Assembly (NCBI RefSeq): GCF_900299535.1 | Contig: NZ_OMKE01000023.1 | Span: 372,001 to 436,000 of the forward strand | DNA length: 64,000 nt | Origin: Aquimarina aquimarini | GTDB taxonomy: Bacteria; Bacteroidota; Bacteroidia; Flavobacteriales; Flavobacteriaceae | Reading direction: 5' to 3' | Part shown: positions 27,642-36,604 of the stretch, one piece after another | Layout of the letters: each line of letters starts with the position of its first letter | How positions within the stretch are numbered: the stretch's first letter is position 1 | Translations under genes and position numbers: made by a program | The notes under the pieces: model-generated | Database searches by the model: none | Told to the model about the DNA's origin: nothing | The model's input: the letters and a program-made list of their open reading frames with translations, nothing else

Positions 27642-29470
27642 GTAAAAGGCATCAAGATATATCAATATTGCCTGTTAATTTATTGAGATTTGTATTGATC
27701 TCAGCTTTCCTTGTTTTTTCTTCTCAAAGTATAGCTCAAGAAACAAATAATGAAGAAGTAAAAAGGTTACAGCGGGCTATATTTATATTCAATTTTGCAC
27801 AACAAATAGGCTGGCCAGATATAGAGCAACAACAAGACTTTAATATTGGAGTACTTGGACCTGATAGAACAATACTAGATCTTCAGGCAATGGCTCAAAA
27901 ACGTAAAATTCATAATAAATCCGTAAAAATAACTCGTTTTCAATTTGTAAAAGAAATAAAAAATGTTCACGTACTGTATGTAAATAATAAATATAGCTAT
28001 GACATACACTATCTTTTGAATAAAGTTTCTGGTAAAAAAATATTATTAATAACAGAAGATTATAATTTTAATGCTTCTATGATTAATATGGTTAATGTAG
28101 GGAATTCTTTTGAGTATGAAATTAATGCAAACCGTATAAAAAAAGAAAAGTTTCTTATGATACCTGCTTTAAAAAGGCATGCTGTCACTTCTTCAGAGAA
28201 ATGGAAACGATTGTATCAAACAACAGAAAAAACCTTAAATCAAGTACAGGAAGATAAAAATAAACAAGAAACACTACTCAAGAATAAAGAAAAGCAGATA
28301 CTGGATCAAGAAGAAAAAATAACTAACCAATTAAATAATATTGATAGTAAGAATATAGAAATTCTTGAAAAAAATAGAAGAATAAATAAACTGTATACAG
28401 AGAGTGATATTCAACAAAAAAAATATGAGGAAAAAGTAATTATAGAAAAAGAATTAGAAAAGAATATTCAAGAACAGATTACTTTTATTAAACATCAGGA
28501 AGAAAAAATTAAACATAGCAATACTGAGATCGATAATCAGAATAAAACCTTACTAGAACAACAAGATAGAATCAATGAACAAGAAATTGTTCTAGATAAA
28601 CAAGTATCAGAAATTAATGCTCAGAAAAAGATACATATATTATTGATTAGTGTTATCGGTTTGGTTCTGGGAGTCAGCTTTTTTATGTATAGAGGGTATT
28701 TGGCTAAGAAAAAATATAACAAAGAGCTCAAACGTAAGAATTTAGAGATTTATGCTCAATCAAAAGAATTAGAATCAAAAAACAAAGAACTTGAGCAATT
28801 TGCCTATATAGCTAGTCATGATTTACAAGAACCTCTCAATACAATATCAAGTTTTATAGGATTAGTCAATGAGGAGTATGGTGATCGTTTTGATGATGCA
28901 GGAAAAGAGAGTATGTCTTTTATCAAAGATGCAAGTATTAGGATGAAAAACCTTATTGATGCTTTACTAGAATATTCGAGATTAGGAAGAAGTAGAGAAT
29001 ATAAAGAGGTAGATTGTAATAGCCTTATTGATGAATTGAAAAAAGATCTAAAAACGGTTCTTGAAAAAACAGAAACCCAACTTATTATAGATGATTTACC
29101 AAAAGTAAATGGTTCTGCAATTGAGCTTCGTTTATTGTTTCAGAATTTAATTAGTAATGGTATAAAATTTTGCGCAAAAGGGGTTTCTCCAGAGATTGCC
29201 ATCTCTTGTACCAACCATGATTCATCAAATGAGTTTTGGCAATTTTCTGTAACTGATAATGGTATTGGTATCCCTTTGAAACATCAAGAACGTATTTTTG
29301 CTATTTTTCAACGATTACACTCTAGAGATCAATATGAAGGTACAGGTATTGGGCTTGCACACTGTAAAAAAATAGTAGAAGCTCATGGTGGAAAAATATG
29401 GCTAGCATCTGAAGAGAATGCGGGAAGTACTTTCTATTTTACGATTCCTATTACTCAAAAAACACCTTAA
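27638..29470 (+). CDS. YfiR-domain (DUF4154) histidine kinase fusion
   Basis: 610 residues. Signal anchor about 14-34; a periplasmic YfiR/DUF4154 domain (RAIFIFNFAQQIGWPDIE through NANRIKKEKFLMIPALKRH, about 45-185); a long coiled coil (about 185-330, rich in E, K, Q, N); a membrane helix (IHILLISVIGLVLGVSFFMY, about 331-350); then a HisKA domain with His in YIASHDLQEPLNTI (about residue 393) and a HATPase with NLISNGIKF, VTDNGIGIPL and GTGIGLAHCKKIVE. YfiR is known as a periplasmic repressor of the diguanylate cyclase YfiN; here the same sensor fold is built into a kinase. It is coupled by ATGA to the TonB receptor and has a receiver gene upstream. Confidence 0.88.
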   Translation: MSKRHQDISILPVNLLRFVLISAFLVFSSQSIAQETNNEEVKRLQRAIFIFNFAQQIGWPDIEQQQDFNIGVLGPDRTILDLQAMAQKRKIHNKSVKITRFQFVKEIKNVHVLYVNNKYSYDIHYLLNKVSGKKILLITEDYNFNASMINMVNVGNSFEYEINANRIKKEKFLMIPALKRHAVTSSEKWKRLYQTTEKTLNQVQEDKNKQETLLKNKEKQILDQEEKITNQLNNIDSKNIEILEKNRRINKLYTESDIQQKKYEEKVIIEKELEKNIQEQITFIKHQEEKIKHSNTEIDNQNKTLLEQQDRINEQEIVLDKQVSEINAQKKIHILLISVIGLVLGVSFFMYRGYLAKKKYNKELKRKNLEIYAQSKELESKNKELEQFAYIASHDLQEPLNTISSFIGLVNEEYGDRFDDAGKESMSFIKDASIRMKNLIDALLEYSRLGRSREYKEVDCNSLIDELKKDLKTVLEKTETQLIIDDLPKVNGSAIELRLLFQNLISNGIKFCAKGVSPEIAISCTNHDSSNEFWQFSVTDNGIGIPLKHQERIFAIFQRLHSRDQYEGTGIGLAHCKKIVEAHGGKIWLASEENAGSTFYFTIPITQKTP

Positions 29471-29480
29471 ACGGTTTTTG

Positions 29481-30818
29481 TTATTCGCTTTTATTTGAGA
29501 GACAAGCATTTTGTTTGTTTGATTTAGCTCCATAAAATTTATTAAAAATTAAGCAAGCAGTAAGATCACCAGTTACATTGACTGCAGTTCTAAACATTCC
29601 TAAAATACGATCTATACCAATAATAACGATAAGACCATCAATTGGAATTCCAGCACTTTGTAATACCGATGCAAGAATAATAACTCCACCTCCAGGAATG
29701 GCTGGTGTACCTATGGAAGCAGCTACAACAGTAAAGGTAATTAATAGTAGATTCATTATAGATAATTCAATACCATAGGCTTGTGCCATAAATAAAGTCG
29801 TCACACATTGAAATAATGCAGTTCCGTCCATATTAATTGTAGCTCCAACAGGAATAACAAAATCACTAATATTAGAAGATATACCTAATTTTTCATCTGC
29901 TGTTTTCATAGATAGAGGCATAACAGCAGCAGAACTTGCGGTGGAGAATGCTAATAATTGTGGTTCCTTGATTACTCTCAAAAACTTGAAGGGATTTTTC
30001 TTTGTGATCGTTAAGACTAATATTAAATAGAATATCATTAAAATAATTAGACCTAGTATGACCACTACCATATAGTAACCCAAACCAAGGAATATTTCAA
30101 TGCCAGTCCTTGATAATAAAGCCGCTATTAAACCAAAGACGGCGTAGGGTACTAACATCATAGCCCATGATACTATAATCATACAGATTTTCTGAATAGC
30201 TTCTGAAAAACGAATAATAGGCTTAGCTGTTTCTTGACGGAGTTGAGTGATTGCTACACCAATTATAATGGTAAAAATTACAACACCCAACATTTCACCT
30301 GTTAAGATAGACTCTAGTGGATTATTAGGGATAAGGTTTGATATCGTATTAGGAATGTTCTCAATAATGTTAGTTTGGTTATTAATAGGTATTTGGTTTT
30401 CTCTGCTGTTTGGGAATCCGCCAAGCGAAAAAATATATTGACCAGGTTTCAAAATAAGTGTTACTATCAGACCTATTATGATGGCAACAGCTGTGGTAAA
30501 AACGAAATACAGTAATAACCGAAGACCAAAGCTTTTTAGGTTTTCAGAAGTATTACTAACAATCCCCATAATAATTGATGTAAATATCAATGGAATCATA
30601 ATCATTTGAGTCAACCGCATAAAAATTTGACCTGGTAGATCAAGCCAATCGGCCAGTCGTAAACTAATATCCTCAGGAACTAGCCCTGTAGATTGATTAA
30701 GTAAAATTCCCACTCCTGCTCCTAAAATAAGCCCGATAATTACTTTAAGCCATAAACGCCCTTTTATAAGACGATCTAAATGAATTGATAAATTATTAAG
30801 AGGTCTAAATTCTATCAT
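29481..30818 (-). CDS. Dicarboxylate/amino-acid:cation symporter (DAACS, GltP/GltT-like)
   Basis: 445 residues, inner-membrane transporter. About eight helices plus hairpin loops. Diagnostic stretches are the serine-rich loop LLAFSTASSAAVMPLS, the transport motif PVGATINMDGTALFQ and AIPGGGVIILASVLQSAGIP near the C-terminus. It takes up glutamate/aspartate or C4-dicarboxylates with sodium or protons; substrate cannot be fixed by eye. Convergent with the YfiR-kinase gene, monocistronic. Confidence 0.93.
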   Translation of the reverse strand: MIEFRPLNNLSIHLDRLIKGRLWLKVIIGLILGAGVGILLNQSTGLVPEDISLRLADWLDLPGQIFMRLTQMIMIPLIFTSIIMGIVSNTSENLKSFGLRLLLYFVFTTAVAIIIGLIVTLILKPGQYIFSLGGFPNSRENQIPINNQTNIIENIPNTISNLIPNNPLESILTGEMLGVVIFTIIIGVAITQLRQETAKPIIRFSEAIQKICMIIVSWAMMLVPYAVFGLIAALLSRTGIEIFLGLGYYMVVVILGLIILMIFYLILVLTITKKNPFKFLRVIKEPQLLAFSTASSAAVMPLSMKTADEKLGISSNISDFVIPVGATINMDGTALFQCVTTLFMAQAYGIELSIMNLLLITFTVVAASIGTPAIPGGGVIILASVLQSAGIPIDGLIVIIGIDRILGMFRTAVNVTGDLTACLIFNKFYGAKSNKQNACLSNKSE

Positions 30819-30999
30819 GGTAGTAAGTACGGTTATGATTTATATGGGATTAATAGGTAATCATTTTGATCAAACCCTTGGGGATGTATAGAGTGAAACG
30901 AAATTACACAATAGAGTACAGAGGAAGAAGAGTAGTATATAGAAGAAATATGCATAATGTGGTATGTCAAGAAGCTCTTAGAAAAGACTTACATAGAAA

Positions 31000-32334
31000 T
31001 CATTTAACTTGTATTATTTGATTGCCTTGAAATGTTGATTCTACCCTTTTATTATTCACTTCAAGTTTATCAATATTGTATTGAGATAAGTCATTAAAAT
31101 CGATTTTAAGTTCAGAAACTCTTGATGTTTTTATCGATAATTTATTCTTTGTAACTGTTGCAGTCAGCTTGGCTTTTGAATACTCATTTTTAAAAATATC
31201 ATAAAAATAACCGTTGTTAAAACGTCCTTCAATTACTTTTGTTTTTCCATTTCTTTCAATCAAGATTGCTGTATTATCTCCTGCCTTCTTTTTATGTACA
31301 TAAAAGTAAGGAGAATAAGGAGAGGTAATTGTATCTTTTTCCATCATTAATACAATATCATCTTTTTTCAACCCCATCCTCTTAGCACTAGAAGAGTCAG
31401 ATACAAAATGGCTTATTTTAAGTCCTTTCCCTTGATATGAATAATCGTATTTTATTCCAAAATTGGCTTTGTTGTTAAATACCTTTAATTGATAAGGTTT
31501 ATGCCATGATTTTTTGGCTACCAGTGTATCAATATTTACTATCGATATTCCGTTGATAGTAGTATTAATTGTACCAGAGCTTTCCCAAGAAATTTCATTA
31601 TATGGTGTGCGATCAGTGTTTTTAATAAAGTTTATAATATTATCTTGCTCAGTCTTTAAATAACTCATTTCATGATTACCTTCTAATTCTCTATAGGTAA
31701 TACTCTTATTATATTTCTTTAAATAATCAATAGTAGGTGCGATTTGTTGAATATCATATAACATATCATCTTTTGTATTGATTATATATAAAGGTTTGTG
31801 ATTAGAATTTGCGGGAAAAAGACTGTGATTTGATAATTTTGAGGCAACTTTTAGACTACCATTCATAGAAATAAAACCCGAAAATTCAGTAGGTTTTATA
31901 AATGAAAAATAAAGAGCTCCAGAACCACCATCAGAAAAACCACTCAAAAAAACTTTATTTTCATTAATGTTAAAGTCTTTTTTTACCAATTCTATTTCTC
32001 CCATAACCATATCAATTCCAACTGAATCAAACCAAGTAGCCCCTTTTTGACCATAAGAAAATAACAAATAGAACTCTCCTTTATCTGCCAGTTCAATAAG
32101 TTTTGACTTTTTAATATAGCTTAAAGGATCTTTTTTTAGATTTGGATTTGAGATTGATCCATGTAGGTATACTAAAAGTGGTTTTGGTGTTTTTATATCT
32201 AAATTTTTTGGAGTATATATAATAAATGGACGATCCATATTATCAGAACACTTATAAGTTAACTGATCATATTTTCCATTTTGTGCAAATGAGATATTTG
32301 TGATTAAAATTAAAAAGTATATTATTTTTTTCAT
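31000..32334 (-). CDS. Secreted esterase/alpha-beta hydrolase fused to a PDZ domain
   Basis: 444 residues with signal peptide ending SFAQ (about 17). The first 240 residues are an alpha/beta hydrolase of the feruloyl-esterase/PHB-depolymerase type: oxyanion LLVYLHGS, nucleophile elbow LSGFSDGGSGAL and a late His in LEGNHEMSYL. From about residue 290 a PDZ-like segment follows (KGLKISHFVSDSSSAKRMGLKKDDIVLMM). The fusion suggests that the hydrolase binds a protein partner or its own C-terminal peptide. Stands alone on minus. Confidence 0.8.
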   Translation of the reverse strand: MKKIIYFLILITNISFAQNGKYDQLTYKCSDNMDRPFIIYTPKNLDIKTPKPLLVYLHGSISNPNLKKDPLSYIKKSKLIELADKGEFYLLFSYGQKGATWFDSVGIDMVMGEIELVKKDFNINENKVFLSGFSDGGSGALYFSFIKPTEFSGFISMNGSLKVASKLSNHSLFPANSNHKPLYIINTKDDMLYDIQQIAPTIDYLKKYNKSITYRELEGNHEMSYLKTEQDNIINFIKNTDRTPYNEISWESSGTINTTINGISIVNIDTLVAKKSWHKPYQLKVFNNKANFGIKYDYSYQGKGLKISHFVSDSSSAKRMGLKKDDIVLMMEKDTITSPYSPYFYVHKKKAGDNTAILIERNGKTKVIEGRFNNGYFYDIFKNEYSKAKLTATVTKNKLSIKTSRVSELKIDFNDLSQYNIDKLEVNNKRVESTFQGNQIIQVK

Positions 32335-32809
32335 TGTTTAATTTTTGATGTGTGATAGCAGCAGTTTTTTAATAAACTGAAAATTATGAATCTGTATTGT
32401 AACAAAGAATATTATAAAAATGTAGACAATCATACTATGACCTTATCGTTTTTTTGACTAAAGTTTTATGCCATAATAGCTATTGATTTCTATTTTGTGT
32501 AAGCTTCAAAACAGTGGTGTTTATAGAGAATATATTTGTTACATAATTCTGTGATAAAGATAGGAATTACGTATAAAAAAGAGGAGTGTATTTTCTTAAC
32601 TTTAACTATGTTCTATAATATCAATTATACATTAAAGAATAGTGGTGTAAGAGATATTATGAATAAAAACAGTTGTGATTTTTTGTTAAGTAAATGTATG
32701 ATTTTATTGCAATTTTGATACCTTAAAGTAAAATGATAATACTTAAGGTACTGTCTAAAGTATGGTTTTGGGCAAAACGAATAAAAATACTGGATAATCA
32801 GAGAAATAT
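32335..32809. other. Gene-free stretch
   Basis: About 475 AT-rich bases. A TATATTTG word at 32531-32538 fits the -7 promoter consensus on plus but has no matching -33 box, and the 60-codon frame behind it has no protein-like composition. Nothing else is visible. Confidence 0.4.
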
Positions 32810-33247
32810 TTATTGACTTAATTTCCCATATTGTTTTTTAATTTTGAGATAGTTACTGATTAACATGTATATTGCTTGAGGTAGCATAAAAAAAGTTATT
32901 CCCGAATTAGGAACCATATAGCAACCAAGTAACACTACTATAAAATAACTAACAGTAAAGTAGTGTGGTAATGCTAATTTTTGTTTTTCGATTGAATGTA
33001 CTAATAATCCTAAAGTAATAAGAAAAAATCCAAAATATAAAAACCAAAATGTAGCAAAATGCTCAAAATTTGTATGTTCTATTGATGCAGGTAACTCTTT
33101 CATTCCTTGACTAACTTTATAGAAGTTAGATTCTGAAAAAAATAGTATTTGTTTTTGAAATCCCCCAGAAGAAAAGGCAAATAGGGTATGCATAATTCCA
33201 ATTATAATGAGTAGTAAACCATTGGTGATTTTTTTTATAATTCTCAT
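32810..33247 (-). CDS. Four-helix membrane protein (DUF6463-like), partner of a Crp/Fnr regulator
   Basis: 145 residues with four hydrophobic helices: GLLLIIIGIMHTLFAF, ATFWFLYFGFFLITLGLLV, YFTVSYFIVVLLGCYMV and TFFMLPQAIYMLI. Residue layout resembles small DUF6463-type membrane proteins, a match I hold loosely. It lies 72 nt downstream of a Crp/Fnr-family gene on the same strand, so it is probably co-transcribed with and controlled by it. Function unknown. Confidence 0.7.
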   Translation of the reverse strand: MRIIKKITNGLLLIIIGIMHTLFAFSSGGFQKQILFFSESNFYKVSQGMKELPASIEHTNFEHFATFWFLYFGFFLITLGLLVHSIEKQKLALPHYFTVSYFIVVLLGCYMVPNSGITFFMLPQAIYMLISNYLKIKKQYGKLSQ

Positions 33248-33319
33248 ACTATATTTGTTTTAATAAGTAAGAGACAAAACTACTTGTTTATACGGTGAGA
33301 TTTTTTGATCTAAATCAAA

Positions 33320-33889
33320 TTATGTTTTTGCGGCTCTTATTCTACTCAAAGTTTCTTGAGTGATTCCTAAAAAAGTAGCAATATCCCCTAAAGGTACGAT
33401 GAGTTCAATTTTTGGATGTTGTTTTATTAAGCTTTGATAACGTTGTTTAACGGTTCTAAATTGAAGAGAAAACATTCTATGTCTATATAGAACAATCACT
33501 TTGGATAATACTAATCTAAATAGATGCTCAAAATCATGATGGAGGCTACACAAATTCTCTACATCTTCTTTATTAGTTTCTAAAAGGATATAATCTTCCA
33601 TTGTTTCAATATAATGAAGGCTGGGTTCGTCTGTAAAATAACTACTACTAGAAGTAATAAACTCACTTTCAAAAGCAAACCAATCAATAATTCGTTTTTC
33701 ATCACGAATGTAATAAGCTTTTAAGGAACCTTTTAAAATAAAATATAGTTTATGATGATGCTGTCCTTTTTTTACTAAACAGGTCCCTTTTTTATATTTT
33801 GTGATTGTAGATTTAGCACTCCAATAAGTAAAAGTAACATCTTTTAATTTACAATAATTTAAAATTATTTGTTGTTTGACTCTATTCAA
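33320..33889 (-). CDS. Crp/Fnr-family transcription regulator
   Basis: 189 residues. A cyclic-nucleotide-binding-like beta-roll (KGTCLVKKGQHHHKLYFILKGSLKAYYI, IDWFAFESEFI) is followed by a long helix and a short helix-turn-helix (LGDIATFLGITQETLSRIRAAK). It lacks the winged C-terminal extension of classical Crp and the Cys cluster of Fnr, as in many Bacteroidetes members. It heads a small operon with the membrane protein at 32810. The regulator at 40912 is a diverged paralogue with the same layout. Confidence 0.88.
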   Translation of the reverse strand: MNRVKQQIILNYCKLKDVTFTYWSAKSTITKYKKGTCLVKKGQHHHKLYFILKGSLKAYYIRDEKRIIDWFAFESEFITSSSSYFTDEPSLHYIETMEDYILLETNKEDVENLCSLHHDFEHLFRLVLSKVIVLYRHRMFSLQFRTVKQRYQSLIKQHPKIELIVPLGDIATFLGITQETLSRIRAAKT

Positions 33890-33936
33890 TTTTTAACTTT
33901 TTAAATATGTGATTAAGAAAGATGTTTTAAAATATA

Positions 33937-33990
33937 ATAGATTCTTTTTCTTTTTGTAAGAATCTATCTTACTTAGATTCTGATTTTTTG
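33937..33990. terminator. Hairpin cluster downstream of the SDR gene
   Basis: TAGATTCTT (33939-33947) can pair with AAGAATCTA (33958-33966); alternatively AGAATCTA (33959-33966) pairs with TAGATTCT (33974-33981), followed by GATTTTTT. It lies between the SDR stop and the regulator start, both on minus; terminator polarity is better on plus, so the role is uncertain. Confidence 0.4.
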
Positions 33991-34147
33991 ATGTGAATTT
34001 CTTGGTGTTTTTTCTTCATAAACATGTATACCACCTAGTCAAATACGATACTATATTTTTAATCAATACTAATTTTTATTTTTTTTGAGTATTATTATAT
34101 GATTTACCTAGCTGTTTGAAATCGTATTTTAGCTATTGACAAATGTT

Positions 34148-34822
34148 TTACCACAATAATTCTGTTTCATTCTCTGAGCCCCAAAATGTTCCGCTTTTAA
34201 AATCTTTTTTTATAAAGTTGTAAATGTTTTCTGCAGATTGTTTTGAAGTCAATCTACCATTTTTACTACTATTTTCTGAGATGTTTGTTACTACCCAACC
34301 AGGATGAATGGAAGCAACTTTGATTCTATTTTCTAACCTATTCGTTAGTATTTTTGAATACATATTTAATGCACTTTTAGACATTCTATAGGCTACAGAA
34401 TCAATATGTTCACAATGTTCTATTGAGCCCATTTTTGAAGAGATATTCAATATTTTTCCATTTGTATTGATTAAGTCAATTAAGGGTTCGGTGAAAAAAA
34501 CTGTTCCAGTAACGTTTACTTCAAAAGTTTGTTTAAAAGATTCTTTTTGAGGGAGTACAGTGTCTAAATCTGGTCCAATTCCAGCATTATTAATTAAAAT
34601 ATCGATCTTCTTAAAATTGGTAAATATTTCTTTGTGAGCATTTTCTATACTTGAAGGTATTGATAAATCTAATTGCATAGCGTGAAAATTCATGGTATCA
34701 AACCCTTCAATTTTCCCACTTCTGTTTGTTCCGATAACGTAGAAGTCGTTATCAAGCATCTTTTCAACTAAAGCTCGTCCAATTCCTTTGCCAGCCCCAG
34801 TTATTAAAGCGATTTTATTCAT
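34148..34822 (-). CDS. Short-chain dehydrogenase/reductase
   Basis: 224 residues, Rossmann-fold NAD(P)H oxidoreductase. Cofactor motif ITGAGKGIGRALVEK, structural NNAGIGPD, catalytic Ser in ILNISSKMGS and Tyr-Lys in VAYRMSKSALNMYSK. It has the C-factor/sepiapterin-reductase-like short form. The substrate cannot be told. Followed (minus) by the Crp/Fnr module and preceded by an ACT-domain gene. Confidence 0.88.
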   Translation of the reverse strand: MNKIALITGAGKGIGRALVEKMLDNDFYVIGTNRSGKIEGFDTMNFHAMQLDLSIPSSIENAHKEIFTNFKKIDILINNAGIGPDLDTVLPQKESFKQTFEVNVTGTVFFTEPLIDLINTNGKILNISSKMGSIEHCEHIDSVAYRMSKSALNMYSKILTNRLENRIKVASIHPGWVVTNISENSSKNGRLTSKQSAENIYNFIKKDFKSGTFWGSENETELLW

Positions 34823-34929
34823 TTTTTTAAGTGATTCTAGAGGTTTTTATTATGATTCTATACCAAAATTTGCCGTTGATTAAAATATCCTATTTTCATA
34901 GAAGTAAATTCAAATCAGAAATAGTTTTG

Positions 34930-35328
34930 TCAATAATTTTCAGATAAACTCTTTAAAACATTAATTGTTTTCTCCGAATCTTTTCTATCAACAAAAATGT
35001 GGTCATGATAATATCCAGCAATAACATTACAACTAATGTCGTTTTTTGCTAATTCTGTTGAAAATATTGCTGTTAAGCCAACAGCATCTAGAGATGAATG
35101 AATCATAAGAGTAATCCAGGAAGCTATATATTCATAGCGCAAATTTAGTTCATCTGCCTTTTTTTTCTCAATAACAATTGTTGTTCCTTCCTTTTCTTTG
35201 AATTCACAGATAATATCTTTTCTGTTAATGATACCAATGTCCTTTACTGTAGAGAACACGTATTCTCCATCATTTAGCTTAGGGGTCATTCCCTTTATTA
35301 ATTCAGATAAATTTGTTTCTCCAGCCAT
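34930..35328 (-). CDS. ACT-domain protein (COG3602 type)
   Basis: 132 residues. The sequence opens [23 protein letters not shown], continues through a short alpha/beta segment, and has a C-terminal ACT-like half ([21 protein letters not shown] followed by [14 protein letters not shown]). This is the COG3602 layout of paired ACT domains, thought to sense amino acids. Its partner is unknown. It is monocistronic. Confidence 0.8.
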   Translation of the reverse strand: MAGETNLSELIKGMTPKLNDGEYVFSTVKDIGIINRKDIICEFKEKEGTTIVIEKKKADELNLRYEYIASWITLMIHSSLDAVGLTAIFSTELAKNDISCNVIAGYYHDHIFVDRKDSEKTINVLKSLSENY

Positions 35329-35443
35329 TTTACATTCCCTTTTTAATTTTATGTAATAAATATAGATAATTACCCTGAGTAGAATAGGGGAGTGAAATTT
35401 TAATTATTTGGAATATCTTTTTATAAAAGCCTACATTATATCG

Positions 35444-35923
35444 CTATGCAACGTTTTTGTCCAGATTAAAGAATCTATTTATTTGGCTTAAAAAATCGTT
35501 TTTTGGTTTATTCAAATTCAAAATGTTATAAAACGGATTATTTATGGATTTATCAATTAGTTGTCCATTCCTAATTTTTAATAAGTGAGGAAATCGATTG
35601 TAATTTTTTAGATTATAAAGAGCTTCCGAGATAAATTCAGTTGTGTAATCGGATTCAATTTTTTTTCCATTTAGATATACGATATCAATTTCTTTAGGCA
35701 GATTTAGGAGTATATTTTCTTCAATATACTTCTTTGAGTTTTTTCGGTTATTGTAGCAGAAGAAATTTTTCCCATCATTTTTGATCAAAAACTCAGCATA
35801 TTTTTTCTCAAATCTTTTTCGGCAAAAGCTTTTAATAGGAATAAAAATAATCATCGGAATTGAGAGTGCCAATAAAGGAATCCCAATGATAACCATTCGT
35901 AATATGTCTCTTAATTTTATCAA
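35444..35923 (-). CDS. Membrane-anchored protein of unknown function
   Basis: 159 residues. One N-terminal hydrophobic segment (MVIIGIPLLALSIPMIIFIPI, about 10-31) followed by a basic stop-transfer region (KSFCRKRFEKKY) and a soluble alpha/beta C-terminal domain. No motif recognised. The topology suggests a cytoplasmic domain attached to the inner membrane. Codon use is like the neighbours. Confidence 0.6.
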   Translation of the reverse strand: MIKLRDILRMVIIGIPLLALSIPMIIFIPIKSFCRKRFEKKYAEFLIKNDGKNFFCYNNRKNSKKYIEENILLNLPKEIDIVYLNGKKIESDYTTEFISEALYNLKNYNRFPHLLKIRNGQLIDKSINNPFYNILNLNKPKNDFLSQINRFFNLDKNVA

Positions 35924-36049
35924 GGTTTAAGTGTAGTCTAATGTCGTTTTATATAAAATACTGTTTTAATTAGACAGGTTATTAAATTTAAGAGGTTTAA
36001 GTTTCTATTTGACAAAAGGTAAATCTCTCAATTTGATAGACCTAAAAAC

Positions 36050-36574
36050 TTATGCAAACATATTTTCTTCTGTATTATTTCTAACAAGATTTATTGCTTC
36101 GCAATATTGCTCTTTACAGAAATGAAATTCAAGGTCTTTATAATTTATCTCAAATGGAATTATTTTAGAGAAATTTTTAAAGTCATACCAATATATATCT
36201 TTGGCTCCAATAGATATTTTGCATGTAAGACTATGATCTCCAGGAATACCAGAGTACTTATAATCATATAGCGTATATCTCTGATCTTGATAGATATAAT
36301 CATGTAAGGTTTCACACAAAAAGTGATTCTGATTATGAAATGCTATAAAGAATGATATTCCTTCATAACAACCATTTTGAATATGTAAGCCTTTCTGTTT
36401 AAATTGTTTTACTTCTATTTCTTCTATTATATTCTTAAAGTTAATTCCGTTTAAATATATAACGGTAGTCATGTAATCCTCAAGTTCAGATTTTATAGAC
36501 CCAAAACTTATTTTATCTCTTTGCATAACTTTAACCTTAGTATTAAAGTGATTTAACTTTTTCGATAGTATCAA
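36050..36574 (-). CDS. Hypothetical protein
   Basis: 174 residues, soluble, no signal peptide or membrane segment. Aromatic and charged composition (KQKGLHIQNGCYEGISFFIAF, DHSLTCKISIGAKDIYWYDF) suggests a compact alpha/beta protein. No family recognised. It lies 30 nt upstream of the acnB stop on the same strand but in an unrelated position; no operon sign. Confidence 0.6.
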   Translation of the reverse strand: MILSKKLNHFNTKVKVMQRDKISFGSIKSELEDYMTTVIYLNGINFKNIIEEIEVKQFKQKGLHIQNGCYEGISFFIAFHNQNHFLCETLHDYIYQDQRYTLYDYKYSGIPGDHSLTCKISIGAKDIYWYDFKNFSKIIPFEINYKDLEFHFCKEQYCEAINLVRNNTEENMFA

Positions 36575-36604
36575 AAAAATTAAATCACTTCAATATTTAA
36601 AAAA

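Noticed and set aside
32536..32718. Small plus-strand frame after a TATATTTG word
   Set aside because: No -33 box and an amino-acid composition like random AT-rich DNA.
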